Both the position numbers and the translations under genes were made by a program. From positions 1,790,750-1,854,749 of the forward strand of contig NZ_KI391953.1 in NCBI RefSeq assembly GCF_000185725.2: a DNA stretch of 64,000 nucleotides, read 5' to 3'. The notes under the pieces are model-generated. The model was not told the origin of the DNA and searched no databases. It saw nothing but the letters and a program-made list of their open reading frames with translations. This stretch comes from Segniliparus rugosus ATCC BAA-974. Its GTDB lineage: Bacteria > Actinomycetota > Actinomycetes > Mycobacteriales > Mycobacteriaceae. Shown here in pieces: positions 46,107-54,661 of the stretch (position 1 is its first letter; every line of letters starts with the position of its first letter).

Positions 46107-47219
46107 GTGGCAACCCCGAAGGTCGAACGGCTGATCAATCTCGTGATCGCGTTGCTCTCGGCTCGGGGCTATGTTTCCGCAGAGCAGATCCGCTCCTCGG
46201 TCTCCGGCTATTCGGAAGCCCCCAGCGAGGAGGCCTTCGAGCGGATGTTTGAGCGGGACAAAGCCGAGCTGCGCGAACTCGGGGTGCCGATCGAGACGGG
46301 CAAGATCTCTCGCACGTACGGCGGCGTCGGCTACCGCATCCGCCGCGACGCGTACGAGCTGCCCGAAATCGTGTTCACGCCCGAGGAGGCGGCGGCGGTC
46401 GCGGTGGCGGGCGCGCTGTGGCAGACCAAGGAGCTGGCCGGGACGGTGGACCGCGCGCTGGTCAAACTGCGGGCGGCGGGGTCGCCGATCTCTCCCTCCG
46501 ACGCGCCCGTCGTGGACGTGGTCTGGCAGGTCGAACCTGGCTCGCGCGGATCGGAAGAGGTGTTCACCGCCCTGGTCGGCGCGGCGGAGGCCGGCCGCCG
46601 AGTGCGGTTCGACTATCGGGCCGACCCGACCCGGCCCCTGACGACCCGGACGTTGGAGCCATGGGGGGTGGTGACCCACCGGGGCCGGTGGTACGTGCTC
46701 GGCTGGGACATCGACCGCGACGCGCCGCGCACGTTCCGGCTTTCCCGGCTGCACGGCGCGGTCAAAGACGCGGGACGGGCGGAGACCGACTCGCTCTACA
46801 CCCCCGAGCAGCTGCGGGCGAAAGTCGTCGAGCTTGTCGACCCGCCGAGGCCGGAGGGGAAAGCCTTGGTCTGGGTGGCCAGAGGCGAGGCGGAAGGGCT
46901 GCGCAGGCTCGGCTCCGTCGTGGGGGAGCGGGAGCTGGACGGGGCGGTCGGCGATCTGGTCGAGATCGCGTTGAGCTCGGTCCAGACGCTCGCCCGCGCG
47001 GTCGCGGGCTTCGGCTCGCACGCGGTCGCGCTCGAGCCGGACCGGCTGCGCGACGAGGTCGTCGCTCGGCTGGAAGCGGTCGCCGGTCCTGCCGGGGGAG
47101 GGTTAGCTGCTTCCCAGGTGGATGAGATGCCAGGCCATGAGCCCCGACGTGTGCTGGGCGGGCGGAGCGTGCACGAGGGGCGAAATAACGCCGCAGACCG
47201 CCAGCTGGGAGGCAGCTGA
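46107..47219 (+). CDS. pafB: WYL-domain transcription factor PafB
   Basis: 370 residues, GTG 46107. An N-terminal HTH (about 1-75; VERLINLVIALLSARGYVSAEQI) and a central WYL domain (about 150-250, with GRWYVLGWDIDR) plus a WYL C-extension. With PafC it forms the regulator that activates the LexA-independent DNA-damage response in mycobacteria. The last 50 residues are longer than usual and disordered. The stop overlaps the pafC ATG by one base (TGATG). The proteasome accessory gene pafA, which usually precedes it, is not adjacent. Confidence 0.93.
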   Translation: MATPKVERLINLVIALLSARGYVSAEQIRSSVSGYSEAPSEEAFERMFERDKAELRELGVPIETGKISRTYGGVGYRIRRDAYELPEIVFTPEEAAAVAVAGALWQTKELAGTVDRALVKLRAAGSPISPSDAPVVDVVWQVEPGSRGSEEVFTALVGAAEAGRRVRFDYRADPTRPLTTRTLEPWGVVTHRGRWYVLGWDIDRDAPRTFRLSRLHGAVKDAGRAETDSLYTPEQLRAKVVELVDPPRPEGKALVWVARGEAEGLRRLGSVVGERELDGAVGDLVEIALSSVQTLARAVAGFGSHAVALEPDRLRDEVVARLEAVAGPAGGGLAASQVDEMPGHEPRRVLGGRSVHEGRNNAADRQLGGS

Positions 47220-48232
47220 TGCCGCCGACGAACCTCGCGACCCGGTTGACGCGGATGCTCAGCATCATCCCGTATTTCCGCGCCCACCCTGGGCAGAACG
47301 TCCGCGACGCGGCCAAGGCGCTCGGCATGAGCGTCGCGGACCTGCATCGCGATTTGAACCAGCTCTGGCTCTGCGGTCTGCCGGGCTACAGCCCCGGCGA
47401 CCTGATCGACATCTCGTTCGCGGGGGACGGCGTCGAAGTCGGCTTCTCCGCGGGGGTGGACCGCCCGTTGCGCCTCACCCGGACCGAGGCGACGCTCTTG
47501 GTGGTGGCGTTGCGCGCGCTCGCCGAGCTGCCGAGCGGCGTCGACCCCACCGCCGCGCTCTCGGCCATCGCGAAGATCGAGGCTGCGAGCCAAGGGGAGA
47601 GCGCCGTCCCTCCCGCCCAGCCCGAGCCGGAGTCGCCAGCCGTGCGCGCCGCCCGTGCCGCGCTGGCGCGGGGCCGGGCTCTGCGGATCCGGTATTACTC
47701 GGCCACCAGCGACGCGGTGACGGACCGGGTCATCGACCCGATCCGAGTGGTGATCCAAGGCCGAGGCTCCTATATCCAGGCGTGGTGCCGCGCCTCGCAA
47801 GCGGTCCGGCTGTTCCGGCTGGACCGGCTCGACGACGCGACCGAGCTGGACGAGCCGTCGCGGCCGCAGGCCGCGCCAGCGGTCCCCGCCGGGTTCTGGG
47901 GGGAGACCGAGGGGTCGCCGCAGGCGCTGGTGGCGGTGTCCCCCCAGGCGGCGTGGGCGATCGAGCACCACGGCATGACCGTGTTGGAGGACTCGTCCGC
48001 GAGCGGGAGCCGCCCCCAGACCGAAGACGGATGGCTGCTGGCCAAGCTCGGATACGGCTCGCCCGACTGGCTGCGCCGGTTTCTGCTCGGCCACGGCACG
48101 GAGATCCGGCTGCTCGACCCTGGTGAGCTGGCGGCCGACACCGCAGATTCGGCCCGGCTCGCGTTGCGCAGGTATGCGGCTTCAGCGAACTCTCAGCCCG
48201 GAGGGGTAGAATCAACGGGACAGACGTCTTAG
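47219..48232 (+). CDS. pafC: WYL-domain transcription factor PafC
   Basis: 337 residues, ATG 47219 coupled to pafB. HTH domain (about 1-80; LTRMLSIIPYFRAHPGQNVRDAAKALGMS), then a WYL domain (about 145-230, RALRIRYYSATSDAVTDRVIDPIRVV) and C-extension. It forms the heterodimeric DNA-damage regulator with PafB. 15 bases before tatA. Same pafB-pafC-tatA-tatC-helY order as M. tuberculosis Rv2096c-Rv2092c. Confidence 0.93.
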   Translation: MPPTNLATRLTRMLSIIPYFRAHPGQNVRDAAKALGMSVADLHRDLNQLWLCGLPGYSPGDLIDISFAGDGVEVGFSAGVDRPLRLTRTEATLLVVALRALAELPSGVDPTAALSAIAKIEAASQGESAVPPAQPEPESPAVRAARAALARGRALRIRYYSATSDAVTDRVIDPIRVVIQGRGSYIQAWCRASQAVRLFRLDRLDDATELDEPSRPQAAPAVPAGFWGETEGSPQALVAVSPQAAWAIEHHGMTVLEDSSASGSRPQTEDGWLLAKLGYGSPDWLRRFLLGHGTEIRLLDPGELAADTADSARLALRRYAASANSQPGGVESTGQTS

Positions 48233-48247
48233 GAAGGTGATCCCACT

Positions 48248-48553
48248 ATGGGAAGTTTGAGCGTATGGCACTGGGTGGTCGTTCTGGTCGTCCTCGTGCT
48301 GCTCTTCGGCTCGAAGCGGCTGCCGGACGCGGCGCGTGGCCTCGGACGTTCGCTTCGGATCCTGAAGTCCGAGGTCCGGCAGATGAACTCTGAGGACGGG
48401 GACGAGGCGAAGCCCGAGGGCCAGGCTCCGGCCCAGGGGCCTGCGAGCGGGGGAGAAGGCAGAACGGCCCCTGCCGCGCCGGCGCAACAGGCGTTGGCCG
48501 CCGCGCCTTCGCAGCAGGCGAACGAGCAGGCCTCGCACGCCACAACCGCCTAG
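48248..48553 (+). CDS. tatA: Sec-independent translocase subunit TatA
   Basis: 101 residues, ATG 48248 with AGGAAGGTGAT 7 bases upstream. One N-terminal membrane helix (about 5-20) ends in the conserved Phe20-Gly21 hinge. An amphipathic helix ([18 protein letters not shown]) and a Pro/Gln/Ala-rich disordered tail follow. Forms the protein-conducting part of the Tat system for folded proteins; MmcO in this window carries a Tat signal. The stop overlaps the tatC GTG by one base. Confidence 0.96.
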   Translation: MGSLSVWHWVVVLVVLVLLFGSKRLPDAARGLGRSLRILKSEVRQMNSEDGDEAKPEGQAPAQGPASGGEGRTAPAAPAQQALAAAPSQQANEQASHATTA

Positions 48554-49536
48554 TGGCGAGTGCGGGCTCCCGGTCGGCCGGGAGCGTGCTGCGTCGGCTC
48601 AGGCTCGGGCCCAAGCTGACCTCCTGGCTGCGTCGGCGGCCGGAGAACCCCGACGGCGTGATGTCGCTCGTGGAGCATCTCTACGAGCTGCGCCGCCGAC
48701 TGTTGATCGCCCTGTTCGCGATCGCGCTGACCAGCGTGGTCGGATTCTTCTGGTACAGCCACGGTCTCTTCGGCGGGCCGAGCCTCGGCGAGCTGCTGCG
48801 CCAGCCCTACTGCTCGGTGCCCGAGCAGTACCGGGCCAATCTCACAAAGGACGGCTCCTGCCGCCTTTTGGCGATCAAGCCGTTCGACCAGATCCTGCTC
48901 AGGTTTAAAATCGCGTTGCTCGCGGGCGTGGTGCTGGCCTGCCCCATGTGGCTGTACCAGATCTGGGCGTTCATCACCCCCGGCCTGTACTCGCACGAGC
49001 GCCGCTACGCCGTCGGCTTCGTGGCGCCCGCCGCCGTCCTGTTCGTGGCCGGGACTGTCCTCGCGTACTTCATGTTCGCGCAGGCGCTGCAATTCTTGTT
49101 CCAGGCGGGCGGCGAGCTGCAGGTCCAGGGGATGGACGGCGAATCGTACTTCGACGTGCTGGTCAACATCTTGATCATCTTCGGGCTGAGCTTCGAGCTG
49201 CCGCTCTTGGTGGTGGCGCTCAACTTCATCGGAGTCCTCCCGTACGAGAAGATCTCCGCCTGGCGGCGGGGGATCATCTTCGGGCTTTTCGTCTTCGCGG
49301 CGATCGTCACCCCCGGCCAGGATCCCTTCTCCATGCTCGCCCTGGCGCTGGCGCTCACGGTCCTCTTCGAGCTCGCCGCCCAGATCGCCCACCTGAGAGA
49401 ATGGCGCAAAGGCCGCAAGGGGCAGCTGGAGCCGGAAGTCCCCGACGACGAGGCCGCCCCCATCGATCCAGCCGCGCCGATCCCGTCGCCCGAGTCCAAG
49501 GACTCCGACGAGCAACCGTACGCGGACATCACATGA
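48553..49536 (+). CDS. tatC: Sec-independent translocase subunit TatC
   Basis: 327 residues, GTG 48553. Six membrane helices, with family landmarks SLVEHLYELRRRLL (substrate-binding N-terminus), FKIALLAGVVLACPMWLYQIWAFITPGLYSHERR and the PGQDPFSM loop. It recognises twin-arginine signals together with TatB. The C-terminal 60 residues are a charged cytoplasmic tail. The stop overlaps the helY ATG (ATGA). Confidence 0.97.
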   Translation: MASAGSRSAGSVLRRLRLGPKLTSWLRRRPENPDGVMSLVEHLYELRRRLLIALFAIALTSVVGFFWYSHGLFGGPSLGELLRQPYCSVPEQYRANLTKDGSCRLLAIKPFDQILLRFKIALLAGVVLACPMWLYQIWAFITPGLYSHERRYAVGFVAPAAVLFVAGTVLAYFMFAQALQFLFQAGGELQVQGMDGESYFDVLVNILIIFGLSFELPLLVVALNFIGVLPYEKISAWRRGIIFGLFVFAAIVTPGQDPFSMLALALALTVLFELAAQIAHLREWRKGRKGQLEPEVPDDEAAPIDPAAPIPSPESKDSDEQPYADIT

Positions 49537-52304
49537 CCGCCGAGCGCACAGAGCGCCCGTCCGCGTTCGAGGGCGGGCCGGACCATCTCGCGACGTTCCA
49601 GGCGGGCCTGCGGTTCGCGCTCGACCCGTTCCAGGAGCAGGCATGCCGGGCCGTGCAGGAAGGCAGGGGAGCCCTGGTGTGCGCGCCGACCGGGGCGGGC
49701 AAGACGATCGTCGGCGAGTTCGCCGCCTCCCTCGCGGTCGCCAAGGGGGGCAAATGCTTCTACACCACGCCGATCAAGGCGCTGTCGAACCAGAAGCACG
49801 CCGATTTCTCTGCCCTGCTCGGAGCCGACCGGGTGGGGCTGTTGACCGGGGACGTCTCGGTGAACTCGGAGGCCCCGGTCGTGGTGATGACGACCGAGGT
49901 GCTGCGGAATATGATCTACGCGCACTCGCCGACCTTGGCCGGGCTCTCGCACGTGGTGATGGACGAGGTGCACTACCTCGCCGACCAGTTCCGGGGCGCG
50001 GTGTGGGAAGAGGTGATCTTGAACCTCCCGCGCGAGGTCGTCGTGGTGAGCCTGTCCGCGACGGTCGGCAACGCGGAGGAGTTCGGGGAGTGGCTCCAGG
50101 CGGTCCGGGGGGACACCGAGGTGGTGGTCGAAGAGCGCCGCCCGATCCCGCTCTCGCAGCATGTGCTGGTCGGCGACCGGATGTTCGACCTCGAACCAGA
50201 GGACCCGCGCCACGGCGAGCGGGGCTCGGACGGGGCGCTCTCGAAAGCCGAACGCAGGCTGCGCCACGAACTTGAGGCCCACATCAAGCAGCAGGAGGCG
50301 CTGGCGAGCTTCGAGGACCCGAGAAGGGGCCGCGGTCGGGGCGGTCCGCCGCGCGACCGCCGCCGCGCCCAGGGGCGGACGCTCTTGCCGAGGACTCGGG
50401 TGATCAGCAAGCTCGAAGAGGAGCGGCTGCTGCCCGCGATCTGGTTCATCTTCTCCCGCGCGGGCTGCGACGACGCGGTGGCGCAATGCCTGCGCTCGCC
50501 GTTGCGGCTGATCTCCCCGGAGCAGAGCGCCGAGGTCCGCGCGTTGATCGAGGAGCGCACCGCGCAATTGGACTCCGCCGATCTCCAGGTCCTCGGCTAC
50601 GACACGTGGAAGTCGGCTCTCGAGCGCGGCATCGCGGCGCACCACGCCGGCATGTTCACGCTCTGGCGGCACATCGTGGAGGAGCTGTTCGTCAAGGGCA
50701 TGGTGCGGGTCGTCTTCGCGACTGAGACGCTCGCGCTCGGGGTGAACATGCCCGCTCGCTCGGTCGTCCTTGAGAGCTTGGTGAAGTTCAACGGCGAATC
50801 GCATGTGGACCTGACCCCTGGGGAGTACACCCAGCTCACCGGGCGGGCGGGCCGACGGGGCATCGACACGCGCGGGCACGCGGTGCTGCGCTGGAAGCCC
50901 GGCGTGCGCGCGGCTTCGATGCTGCGCCTGACCGACTCTCGGACCTATCCGCTGCGCAGCTCGTTCCGCCCTTCGTACAACATGTCGGTCAACCTCATCG
51001 ACCGGATCGGCCCCGCGGCGAGCCGGAGCCTTTTGGCGCAGTCGTTCGCCCAGTTCCAGACCGACCGCTCGGTGTCCTCCGCCGCGGTGGTGCTCGCCAG
51101 GCGCGAGCAGGAGCTGGAACGGGAGACCAAGCGGCTCGACATCGCGGCTTCGCCGCAAAGCGCGGCGGACGTGCTCGACTACCTGGCCAACAAAGCCGAG
51201 CTGCGCAGCGGCCCGGCGCGCGCCCAGCACCGCAAAGGCAAGGCGGCTTCGGTCGGCGACGGGCTGCGGGCGTTGCGGCGCGGGGACGTGGTCCGGGTGC
51301 CGGTCGGACGTCGGCAGGGGTGGGCCGTGGTGCTCTCGCCCGACCACGACGGCGCGCACCCCCGCCCGCTCGTGCTCACAGAGGCGGGCTGGAGCGGCAA
51401 GATCTCCGTGGTGGACTTCGCCCACGAGGCCCCGCACGTGGCGGGGACGATGTCGGTGCCCAAGCACCTCGAACCCCGCGACGGGCGGACCAAGCGCGAC
51501 ACCGCTGCCCGGTTGACGGCGTACACGGAGAGCCTGCCCGCCCCGTTGCCGAAGCGGGAGCGCGCAGCCGCGTCCGACGGGCACCGCTCGTTGCGCGAGC
51601 ACCCGGTGCACCGGCTGCGGCAACGGGAAGAAGTGCTGGCCATCGCGCGCAGACAGCAGACCCTTGCGGCGCAAGTGGAGCGGCTCCGCGAGGAGATCGG
51701 CGGCCGCTCCGGCTCTCTGGCGAGGATGTTCGACCAGATCACCGCGTTGCTCGAAGATTTCGGCTACCTGGCTCCGGGCTCGGAGGAGGGGCCGACGACC
51801 ACCGACTTGGGCCGGATGCTGCGGCGCACCTACAGCGAGTCCGACCTGCTGATCTGCGAGTGCTTGCGGTGGCGGGTCTGGGAGGAGCTTTCCCCCTCGG
51901 AGCTCGCGGCGGTGGCCTCCTGCGTCCTCTACGAGCCGCGCGGGGACGACGAGCGGGTGTCTCGGATGCCGACCAGGGCCGCGCAGACCGCCTTTGTCGA
52001 GACCTCCCGGCTGTGGAGCGAAGTCCGTTCGGCGGAACAGGCGCGGGGCCTGCCGACGACGCGGGAGCCCAACGCCGGCATCGCCCACGCGATGTGGGCC
52101 TGGGCAGACGGCGCGAGCCTCGGCGACGCGCTGGACAGCCACCGAGGGCTCTCCCTCTCTCCGGGCGACTTCATCCGCTGGTGCAGGCAGGTGGTCGACC
52201 TTTTGGGCCAGATCGAATCCCTCGCCCCGAGCGAGGAGCTCGCGAAACGGGCCCGTGCGGCCATCGAAGGAGTGCGGCGCGGCGTCGTGGCCCTCGGCGC
52301 GTAG
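49533..52304 (+). CDS. helY: DEVH-box Ski2/Mtr4-like helicase HelY
   Basis: 923 residues (M. tuberculosis HelY 906). A superfamily 2 helicase with Walker A APTGAGKT (51-58), motif II DEVH (VMDEVHYLAD), SAT (SLSATVGN) and motif VI QLTGRAGRRGID. A long C-terminal part resembles the DSHCT region of Ski2-like RNA helicases. Probably an RNA or DNA helicase involved in RNA turnover or repair. A basic, Arg-rich insert (RRGRGRGGPPRDRRR) after the first RecA domain looks like a nucleic-acid-binding loop. Last gene of the pafBC-tatAC-helY string. Confidence 0.95.
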   Translation: MTAERTERPSAFEGGPDHLATFQAGLRFALDPFQEQACRAVQEGRGALVCAPTGAGKTIVGEFAASLAVAKGGKCFYTTPIKALSNQKHADFSALLGADRVGLLTGDVSVNSEAPVVVMTTEVLRNMIYAHSPTLAGLSHVVMDEVHYLADQFRGAVWEEVILNLPREVVVVSLSATVGNAEEFGEWLQAVRGDTEVVVEERRPIPLSQHVLVGDRMFDLEPEDPRHGERGSDGALSKAERRLRHELEAHIKQQEALASFEDPRRGRGRGGPPRDRRRAQGRTLLPRTRVISKLEEERLLPAIWFIFSRAGCDDAVAQCLRSPLRLISPEQSAEVRALIEERTAQLDSADLQVLGYDTWKSALERGIAAHHAGMFTLWRHIVEELFVKGMVRVVFATETLALGVNMPARSVVLESLVKFNGESHVDLTPGEYTQLTGRAGRRGIDTRGHAVLRWKPGVRAASMLRLTDSRTYPLRSSFRPSYNMSVNLIDRIGPAASRSLLAQSFAQFQTDRSVSSAAVVLARREQELERETKRLDIAASPQSAADVLDYLANKAELRSGPARAQHRKGKAASVGDGLRALRRGDVVRVPVGRRQGWAVVLSPDHDGAHPRPLVLTEAGWSGKISVVDFAHEAPHVAGTMSVPKHLEPRDGRTKRDTAARLTAYTESLPAPLPKRERAAASDGHRSLREHPVHRLRQREEVLAIARRQQTLAAQVERLREEIGGRSGSLARMFDQITALLEDFGYLAPGSEEGPTTTDLGRMLRRTYSESDLLICECLRWRVWEELSPSELAAVASCVLYEPRGDDERVSRMPTRAAQTAFVETSRLWSEVRSAEQARGLPTTREPNAGIAHAMWAWADGASLGDALDSHRGLSLSPGDFIRWCRQVVDLLGQIESLAPSEELAKRARAAIEGVRRGVVALGA

Positions 52305-52740
52305 CTCTGGGGTCCGTGCGGCGGTCTGCTGCGTTTCCTCGCTGATCGTCGTGATCCAGCGCAATTTTGCGAAGGCGCGGGCGGCGGAATCGCTCTCTCG
52401 TCTTTCGCGGCGCGGCCTCAAACTTGACAAACTTGACAGATTAAGAGCCACTGGCTGTTCAGGGGTATAAACGCGCCAGCGTGTATGCGCGCCAGTTGGC
52501 GAAGGGCGTAGTTCGAATCCGTCTAAATAAATCCACCTACCAGCGAGCATTGGATGAATTAATGAAGCGGAAGGCAGTTGGTTACTCATGTATTGCTATT
52601 GTGTTACCAGGCTGGAATAAGCTGGTGCCGGGTTTTTGACAAGAGCGTGTTGATCGGTCCATCCGGTGGAACTGGGGTGTGCAGCCTAGCGATTCGTGGT
52701 AATTGCCGAAACTTGAACTACGATCAAGGGAGAGTGCGAA
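52305..52740. other. Non-coding, lower-GC start of an island with a tRNA-like T-loop
   Basis: 436 bases after helY with no credible gene. Base composition drops sharply from about 52420. AGTTCGAATCC at 52509-52519 is the consensus T-loop of a tRNA, but its flanks do not form a T stem and no other arm can be drawn, so it is at best a tRNA remnant, such as an integration scar. CGCGCCAG occurs twice nearby. The end of the stretch holds the ribosome site (AAGGGAGAG) of the following gene. Confidence 0.45.
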
Positions 52741-53640
52741 TTGAAGTCATACAGTCTGGGGAAGTTCGAAGACCGTAGTATTGACAGTTTGATCGAAGAG
52801 GCCTCCGGCCTGCCCGACAGCGCGTACAGCTCGGCCTATCAAGAGTACTCAATCGGCCTTTGGGACACGGCCACGCTATGGAATGAGCGCGGCAACGAGT
52901 CTGGTGAAGTCTCAGAGCACGCCGCGGCGGCGGCGCCTACCGCTATCGGCCGATCGACGCCTCGGCTCAATGAATTCGTGCGAGCGAAATTCAATGTCGA
53001 CGTTTTGCGCGCTGTTCGACTATTTCGGGCGCGGCAAGGCGCGATCATCATTCCTCATCGCGACTATTTGGAGCACTCCAACGGGTTTTGCCGGATCCAT
53101 CTTCCTTTGGTGACGACTCCGGGAGCCCGTAATAGCGAGAATAACGAGGTCTATCGCATGTTGCCAGGCGAGCTTTGGTTCCTGGACAGCAACGAGGTCC
53201 ATTCGGGTGGAGTTCTTGATTCGGGAACTCGGATCCATTTAGTGCTAGATTTCACCCATGAGCATAACGAAAACCCGGCTGCTGTGTTGAAAAACGCGGA
53301 CCGATTACGTCCTATTGCTCGCGATCCGCGAATATCTCGATCCAAGTTAGACCACGAAGCTCTGGAGAGCCTGATCCGAGGCGGTCGAGTCGTGACATTG
53401 GCGATGTGGCCCGCCCTAGTGCAGATGCTCGCTAGAATCCATCTGACATCTGACGCGCATCCTGCCGAACTTTACGACTGGCTGGACGATCTTGCTGACC
53501 GCAGTGGTAACGACGAGCTTGTGGCAGAGGCGCGAAGAATGCGGCGATATTTCTTGACGGATGGAATATCGAGGACTCCATCGTTCGAGCGATTTTGGCG
53601 CGAGCTCGATGCGGCGCGGAAGGGCGAGCTAGTCTCGTAA
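52741..53640 (+). CDS. Fe(II)/2-oxoglutarate dioxygenase, L-proline cis-4-hydroxylase-like
   Basis: 299 residues from TTG 52741, with AAGGGAGAG 6 bases upstream and no ATG/GTG in frame. Aspartyl/asparaginyl-hydroxylase-type fold: iron ligands His106-x-Asp108 (IIIPHRDYLEH) and His154 (NEVHSGG), 2-oxoglutarate-binding Arg164 (TRIHLVLDF), and ELWFLDS between them. The blocks and the C-terminal helical part (LARIHL...YDWLDDLA) closely resemble free L-proline cis-4-hydroxylases, so a free amino acid is the likely substrate. Codon use is clearly more AT-rich than in neighbours, which suggests transfer. No NRPS gene is adjacent; the nearest functional gene is an amino-acid-exporter-like EamA protein. 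Confidence 0.88.
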   Translation: MKSYSLGKFEDRSIDSLIEEASGLPDSAYSSAYQEYSIGLWDTATLWNERGNESGEVSEHAAAAAPTAIGRSTPRLNEFVRAKFNVDVLRAVRLFRARQGAIIIPHRDYLEHSNGFCRIHLPLVTTPGARNSENNEVYRMLPGELWFLDSNEVHSGGVLDSGTRIHLVLDFTHEHNENPAAVLKNADRLRPIARDPRISRSKLDHEALESLIRGGRVVTLAMWPALVQMLARIHLTSDAHPAELYDWLDDLADRSGNDELVAEARRMRRYFLTDGISRTPSFERFWRELDAARKGELVS

Positions 53641-54119
53641 GAAAAGATTTCCGAGCCTGGATCTGATTCCTCGCCACGTTATAAGAGCTTTCGTTGGAGC
53701 CTCGGTTGTCGACCGGATTCGGAGTAGCGTGAGGCTTACTCTTTCTCTTTCGATACGCCAAGCGATGGGGGCGAGACCAAATCGGACTGACAATAGAAGC
53801 TGCTACGAATCCGGCCAGATTCATAACGCGCCGGTTCAACCGGTAGGGCGGTGGACATGCCGCACATTTGTTCTATCGCCGGTCGGCGGGATCCTCGCTG
53901 CAGTTCCTGGTTCGTCGGAGTTTCGGCAGCTCCGCCCTTATGAATTTCATTATCTCAGGGCAGGCTCAGGCGACGTTGTCGCCAAGGCAACCTGGTTTTC
54001 GCTTCTCCGAGATTTGTCGGCCTCGCTAGCGTGGATAGGAGTCCATTGGAGTTCGATTATCGGCGATTGGGAAAGCGTGAAGAAAGTGCTTTTTGAATAG
54101 TGTTTAGTGGATGTGCAAA
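53641..54119. other. Lower-GC stretch without convincing gene
   Basis: 479 bases. A frame starting at 53729 (GTG) would give 123 residues ending at 54100, but it has no ribosome site, no motif and mixed codon use, so I do not call it. CCGGTTCAACCGG at 53831-53843 resembles a shortened tRNA T arm beside a CATAA, but no tRNA folds. Probably decayed mobile DNA. Confidence 0.45.
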
Positions 54120-54189
54120 CGGGACACGTAGGCGGTGTACCACCCGATTTGATAATCGGCGAGTGCTGGTTCGACTCCAGCTGTCCCGA
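54120..54189 (+). tRNA. tRNA-like gene, possible tRNA-Ile(GAU), atypical D and anticodon arms
   Basis: The acceptor stem (CGGGACA with TGTCCCG, 7 of 7 pairs, discriminator A) and T arm (GCTGG-TTCGACT-CCAGC, 5 of 5) are perfect. The anticodon hairpin CCGATTTGATAATCGG carries TTGATAA, which would read as anticodon GAT. It pairs only as a 4-bp stem with an 8-base loop or 5 bp with 6. The D arm is about three bases short and lacks a normal stem. Total length 70 without CCA. Either a decayed or a foreign, phage-like tRNA. It lies in the low-GC island. Confidence 0.45.
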
Positions 54190-54661
54190 CCGATTGCACG
54201 CAGGCCGCTTTTTTCGGCAACCCTGGGAAATAGAGGCGTGTTGGTTATTTTTCAGTCCTTTGAATTTTTGACGATTGCGAGGAGGCGGTTGTGCTTCGCG
54301 ATGCTGGACCAGCCCAGCGCGGTCTGCTGTCCTTAAACAACGGTCTCGCCCTTGTCGGTAGCGTCCATTCAGCGGCGCGCAGGTGCCACTTATTAGTGCG
54401 GGGGTCCTTCGCGTCTGCGAAACGGCTTCGTCCGCAGAGGCGCTGGCTCGACGCCGATTGGAAACAGGACGGGCCAGAGGCGCATGGGGCCGAAATCGCG
54501 GCCCGAGATTTTTGGCAGGGATCGGAAAGCTGGTCTGGTACTGTCGCATGTGTGGCTCGAACGGTGAGTGAGAGATCAATCGCTCTGGCGGTGGTGTGCA
54601 ACCCGGGTCGAGGAGACGTGCTGCGCCTATCTCGGCGTGGTTCGTGGCTGGAAGCGCAGAC
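54190..54661. other. Gap between the tRNA-like sequence and the exporter gene
   Basis: 472 bases. A small GCCG-CTTTTTT-CGGC hairpin at about 54203-54218 could end the tRNA transcript. Base composition rises again after about 54290. A frame of 124 codons from 54291 has no ribosome site and ends inside the next gene's start, so I reject it. No other feature seen. Confidence 0.4.

Noticed and set aside
53821-53850. Second tRNA-like sequence (CATAA and CCGGTTCAACCGG)
   Set aside because: The T loop would be two bases short, and neither acceptor nor anticodon stem can be formed.
53729-54100. 123-codon frame between the dioxygenase and the tRNA-like sequence
   Set aside because: Weak GTG start without ribosome site and no recognisable pattern; kept only as a remark because the island may contain decayed genes.
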